DNA of 64,000 bases from UBA6522 sp963664945 (lineage in GTDB: Bacteria; Pseudomonadota; Gammaproteobacteria; Steroidobacterales; Rariloculaceae). Each line of letters starts with the position of its first letter. Position 1 is the first letter of the stretch. The notes beneath the pieces were generated by a model, which did not search any database, was not told where the DNA came from, and was given only the letters and a program-made list of their open reading frames with translations. A program made the position numbers and the translations under genes. This document shows, in pieces, positions 61,396 to 64,000 of this stretch. The stretch covers positions 5,084,001 to 5,148,000 of the forward strand of contig OY761822.1 in the NCBI GenBank assembly GCA_963664945.1, given 5' to 3'.

Positions 61396-62673
61396 ATGAG
61401 TTACAAGGAAGCGGATCGGGTGGGGCTGATTCGGGCCGTGGTGGAGAAGCGTTTGCGGCAGCGCGAGGCGGCGAAGCGGCTTGGAATTGGTGTTCGCCAG
61501 GTCAAGCGCCTGGTACGGCGGTACCGGTCGGACGGTCCGGCGGGCCTGGTGTCGGGCCATCGCGGCAAGCGCCCGAACAACGCCATCGACGCGGGGGTCC
61601 GGCGGGAGGTGCTGGACCTGGTGCGGGAGCGCTATGCGGATTTCGGCCCGACATTGGCGTGCGAGAAGCTGGTGGAGGAGCACGGTTGGCGGGTGTCGGC
61701 GGAGACCTTGCGCCAGTGGATGATGGCCGAGGGGTTGTGGCGTTCGAAGGCGCGGCGCGCGGTGCGGGTGCACCCGAGGCGGCCGCGTCGCGCGTGCGTG
61801 GGGGACCTGGTTCAGATCGACGGTTCGCCGCACGACTGGTTCGAGGGTCGGGGTCCGGCGTGCACGTTGATCGTGTACGTGGACGACGCGACGACGCGAT
61901 TGCTGGCGACGGGGTTTTTTCCGTCGGAGACGACCGAGGCGTACATGAGCACGACGCGGGCGCATCTGGCGGCGTGCGGGCGGCCGGTGGCGTATTACTC
62001 GGACCGTTACGGTGTGTTCCGGGTCAACAAGAAGGACAAGGAGGCGGAGTTGACGCAGTTCGGGCGGGCGCTCAAGACGCTGGACATCGCCTCGGTCCAC
62101 GCCGGCAGCCCCCAGGCGAAGGGGCGCGTGGAGCGGGCCAACCGGACGCTTCAGGACCGGCTGGTGAAGGAGATGCGGTTGCGCGGGATCGACGGCCTGG
62201 AGGCCGGCAACGCGTACCTGCCGACGTTCATGTCGGACTTCAACCGGCGTTTCGCGGTGGCGCCGCGGGACCCGGCGGACGCCCACCGGGAGGTGCTGCA
62301 CGGCGCCCGGGAGTTGGACCAGATTTTCAGCGAGCACCATGTGCGCAAGCTGACGAAGGATCTGACGATCCGGTTCCGCAACCGCGAGTACCGGGTGACG
62401 GGACACGGCAAGGGGTACCGACTGCGCGGCGCGGCGGTCACGGTGTGCCAAGCGTTCGACGGCTCGGTGACGGTGCTGCGCGACGGCCGGGAGTTGCCCG
62501 TCCGGTTGATCGGGGAAGGCGAGGCGGCGGCGGTGGAGGACGAGAAAACGGTGGTGCGGCGCGTGGACCGGATCAAGGCGGAACAGCGGTCGCGCCCGGC
62601 CTACAAGCCGACCCCGGACCATCCTTGGCGGCGGTCGTGGAAGCCGGACGCGGGCGGGGCCGCCGCAGGATGA
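61396..62673 (+). CDS. ISNCY-type (integrase-core) transposase
   Basis: The 425-residue protein begins MSYKEADRVGLIRAVVEKRL with a helix-turn-helix (RQREAAKRLGIGVRQVKRLVRRY, 23 residues from position 21). The DDE/rve core is seen in GDLVQIDGSPHDWFEG (first Asp), YYSDRYGVFRVNK (second Asp) and SPQAKGRVERANRTLQDRL (Glu). ATG 61396 is preferred to an in-frame GTG/ATG at 61351 because homology starts there and a GGAG motif precedes it. The IS ends are intact. Confidence 0.9.
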   Translation: MSYKEADRVGLIRAVVEKRLRQREAAKRLGIGVRQVKRLVRRYRSDGPAGLVSGHRGKRPNNAIDAGVRREVLDLVRERYADFGPTLACEKLVEEHGWRVSAETLRQWMMAEGLWRSKARRAVRVHPRRPRRACVGDLVQIDGSPHDWFEGRGPACTLIVYVDDATTRLLATGFFPSETTEAYMSTTRAHLAACGRPVAYYSDRYGVFRVNKKDKEAELTQFGRALKTLDIASVHAGSPQAKGRVERANRTLQDRLVKEMRLRGIDGLEAGNAYLPTFMSDFNRRFAVAPRDPADAHREVLHGARELDQIFSEHHVRKLTKDLTIRFRNREYRVTGHGKGYRLRGAAVTVCQAFDGSVTVLRDGRELPVRLIGEGEAAAVEDEKTVVRRVDRIKAEQRSRPAYKPTPDHPWRRSWKPDAGGAAAG

Positions 62674-62682
62674 AGCCCGCGC

Positions 62683-62733
62683 GCATCGGCCTTGGGCTTC
62701 GGTCGCTCCGCTCCCTGCGCCCAAGGCCGATGC
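62683..62733 (+). terminator. 15-bp hairpin after the IS transposase
   Basis: GCATCGGCCTTGGGC (62683-62697) pairs perfectly with 62719-62733 across a 21-base loop. It starts 10 bases after the transposase stop, inside the IS. There is no T-run, so it is a probable but unproven terminator. Confidence 0.5.
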
Positions 62734-62904
62734 TAAACCGCCACAAGTGTATGGCGCGCGCCGACCAAAGGGGACATTTTAGAATTGGAGAAAAGGGGAC
62801 ATTTCTGCTTTGCGTTTACACAGATGCGAAAATAGCACCATTTACGCTGCATATTGAGTGAGATCGTTGCCGCCCTACCGCGGCTACGGTGGGAAATGGT
62901 AAGA

Positions 62905-63048
62905 GCGAGGGTGCGTGCGGACAGCCCTTTCGGGCGTCGTGGCGCGGCGCGGGGCCAAGGATGGCCAGGAGCGCCGCGCCCCGATCCGAGCCCGCCATGG
63001 ATGGCGGGCGAGGTTTAGCCCGAAAGGGCTGTCCGCACGCGCCCTCGC
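62905..63048. repeat. Non-coding element with 31-bp inverted repeats and two internal hairpins
   Basis: Arms at 62905-62935 and 63018-63048 match at 30 of 31 bases; the inner end of each reads GGACAGCCCTTTCGGGC. Between them are two further hairpins, GGCGCGGCGC...GCGCCGCGCC (about 62940-62985) and GCCCGCCATGGATGGCGGGC (62990-63009). The overall layout, an outer stem with two inner arms, resembles the 28858-29122 element though the sequences differ. The gap 62674-63090 otherwise holds only the IS right end. Confidence 0.8.
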
Positions 63049-63090
63049 GGCGCCGACCGAAACGACCGGGCCGCGCCGGACCAGCCGCTC

Positions 63091-64000
63091 TCAGTCAGCC
63101 TGGTCGTCCCAATCCACGACACAGTCATACGGCGGGATCTCTCTGCCGGGCGCCCAATAGCGATTGTCTTCGACCGTGAACGGTCGAGTGAACGTGACGG
63201 GGTCGAAGACCGTCAACGAATACTCCAGGTCGTTTCCGTCTTCGGATGGCGTGAATCTCTCCAGTATGATGGCCTGGTCCGACTGCGGAAGCCCGAACTC
63301 CGACCAGTAGGGAAAGTCCAGATGCGTCGTGGTGACGACCAGGGTCTCGCCCGCCCAGCGGCCCGTCGAGTAGCCGACAGGCGACGGTTCCGGCACCGGA
63401 CTCGTTGCCGTATCCATGTATATGATTCGTCGACCATTGTATTCCCATGACTCGAACGTGATTCGGTCGCCCTCGTCGGTTATCCGTATCGGTACCGGGT
63501 CAAACATGTAATCGGGCATGCCTTGCCTGCATTCCGACACCTCGGCGTTATCCGCCACCGGGTCGTAGAGTGCGTTGATTTCGCGCCCGCGTTCGTTCAG
63601 CCAATCCCTGGAATCGGCCAGGGCATCCTGTTCGGGCCCTCTGCCCGGCGTCTTCATCCAGGTGCGAAAAATGCTGTGCGCCGTGCGCCTTTCCTCTGCC
63701 TCCAGTTCGGGATCGACCGGCGGACCCGTGCGGGTGACCGTCTCATTCGACCAACGAAGTTCACGGTTGCCCTGCACGAATTCCACGCCGCTTGGCAACA
63801 TCACATGAACTGCGCCTATGGAATTGCCCCCCCGTCTGGAAAGAAAACCGGCGATTCTGACCCGTCCCAGGAAATCTTCCTCGACAAGACCCCTCTGGTC
63901 CATGCCACCGGGGCCGGGGCCAAGCTCAACCTCCCAGACGTTCTCTTCGCCGGCATCATCCACCACTGTCAACCTGCCTCGAACATGCGGGTTGCGCCAC
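63091..64000 (-). CDS. DUF6152-like secreted protein, 5'-truncated by window edge
   Basis: The frame is open to the window end, so the start is outside. The visible 5' part reads WRNPHVRGRLTVVDDAGEEN followed by VWEVELGP, then DFLGRVRIAGFLSRRGGN and AVHVMLPSGVEFV, a pattern resembling DUF6152 proteins. The middle and C-terminal parts (HSIFRTWMKT, RRIIYMD, GYSTGRWAGETLVVTTTHLDFPY, ERFTPSEDGNDLEYSLTVFDP) match a family often found in proteobacteria with TonB receptors. Function unknown; probably exported. About 303 residues are visible. Confidence 0.75.
   Translation of the reverse strand, partial: WRNPHVRGRLTVVDDAGEENVWEVELGPGPGGMDQRGLVEEDFLGRVRIAGFLSRRGGNSIGAVHVMLPSGVEFVQGNRELRWSNETVTRTGPPVDPELEAEERRTAHSIFRTWMKTPGRGPEQDALADSRDWLNERGREINALYDPVADNAEVSECRQGMPDYMFDPVPIRITDEGDRITFESWEYNGRRIIYMDTATSPVPEPSPVGYSTGRWAGETLVVTTTHLDFPYWSEFGLPQSDQAIILERFTPSEDGNDLEYSLTVFDPVTFTRPFTVEDNRYWAPGREIPPYDCVVDWDDQAD

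Larger units (their letters stand above)
61298..62821 (+). mobile_element. Complete ISNCY/IS481-like insertion sequence with long inverted repeats
   Basis: Left (61298-61358) and right (62761-62821) inverted repeats are about 61 bases, with few mismatches and compensating single-base gaps. Each holds two copies of AATGTCCCC. The element is flanked by the 13-base direct duplication AGATGCGAAAATA (61285-61297 and 62822-62834). It carries a single transposase gene and an internal hairpin. Confidence 0.9.

Overview
The window is a high-GC chromosomal segment of a Gram-negative, aerobic, heterotrophic proteobacterium. A gammaproteobacterium is most likely: the glutamate-cysteine ligase is the ~520-residue gammaproteobacterial type, there is an 817-residue FadE-type acyl-CoA dehydrogenase, a GspA/GspB pair, a TonB-dependent receptor and tripartite RND efflux. 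A marine or host-associated lifestyle is my inference. No rRNA, tRNA or CRISPR array is visible. Both ends cut genes: a secreted S8 protease on the left and a DUF6152-like protein on the right.

Region 1 (1-34.9 kb) is mostly core or lifestyle genes. It holds a secreted subtilase with a P-domain, an M16 metallopeptidase, a four-gene ABC operon of the GldA/F/G type ending in a DUF4340 protein, a TonB-dependent receptor followed by a Tsx-like porin, an SLC13-type transporter with four RCK_C-like repeats, a CinA-type domain protein, PPK2, quinone oxidoreductase, ferredoxin reductase, GshA, two tandem paralogous small secreted proteins, malate dehydrogenase, FadE, a DUF4399 lipoprotein, GspA and GspB, an FmdB-like protein, an M24-fold protein and a succinate-semialdehyde-type dehydrogenase.

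Region 2 (34.9-47.4 kb) is a patchwork. An AAA ATPase/DUF4276 pair (probable defence module) has an intact ISAs1-type element, with a 9-bp target duplication, inserted just upstream of its start. A YdjM-like membrane protein, a broken DUF4143-type ATPase and a complete RND efflux operon follow. Remnants of a TRAP transporter gene lie next to end-fragments of two repeat elements.

Region 3 (47.4-61.3 kb) is a defence island. A BrxR-type WYL regulator with palindromes upstream is translationally coupled to a type I restriction-modification set (hsdR-hsdM-hsdS). Next comes a DUF3696-type AAA ATPase, a PLD-fold protein, and a protein with the four-cysteine and HPA signatures of iron-sulfur uracil-DNA glycosylases; these three are the best candidate for an undescribed system. 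Converging on them is an OLD-like ATPase split by a -1 frame change at a slippery-type heptamer. A ParE/Phd toxin-antitoxin pair follows, its upstream region interrupted by a second intact IS with long inverted repeats and a 13-bp target duplication.

Three non-coding elements have nested inverted repeats: 28858-29122, 39034-39152 and 62905-63048. Two genes (qor and the outer-membrane efflux gene) have copies of their own 3' ends duplicated just past the stop codon.
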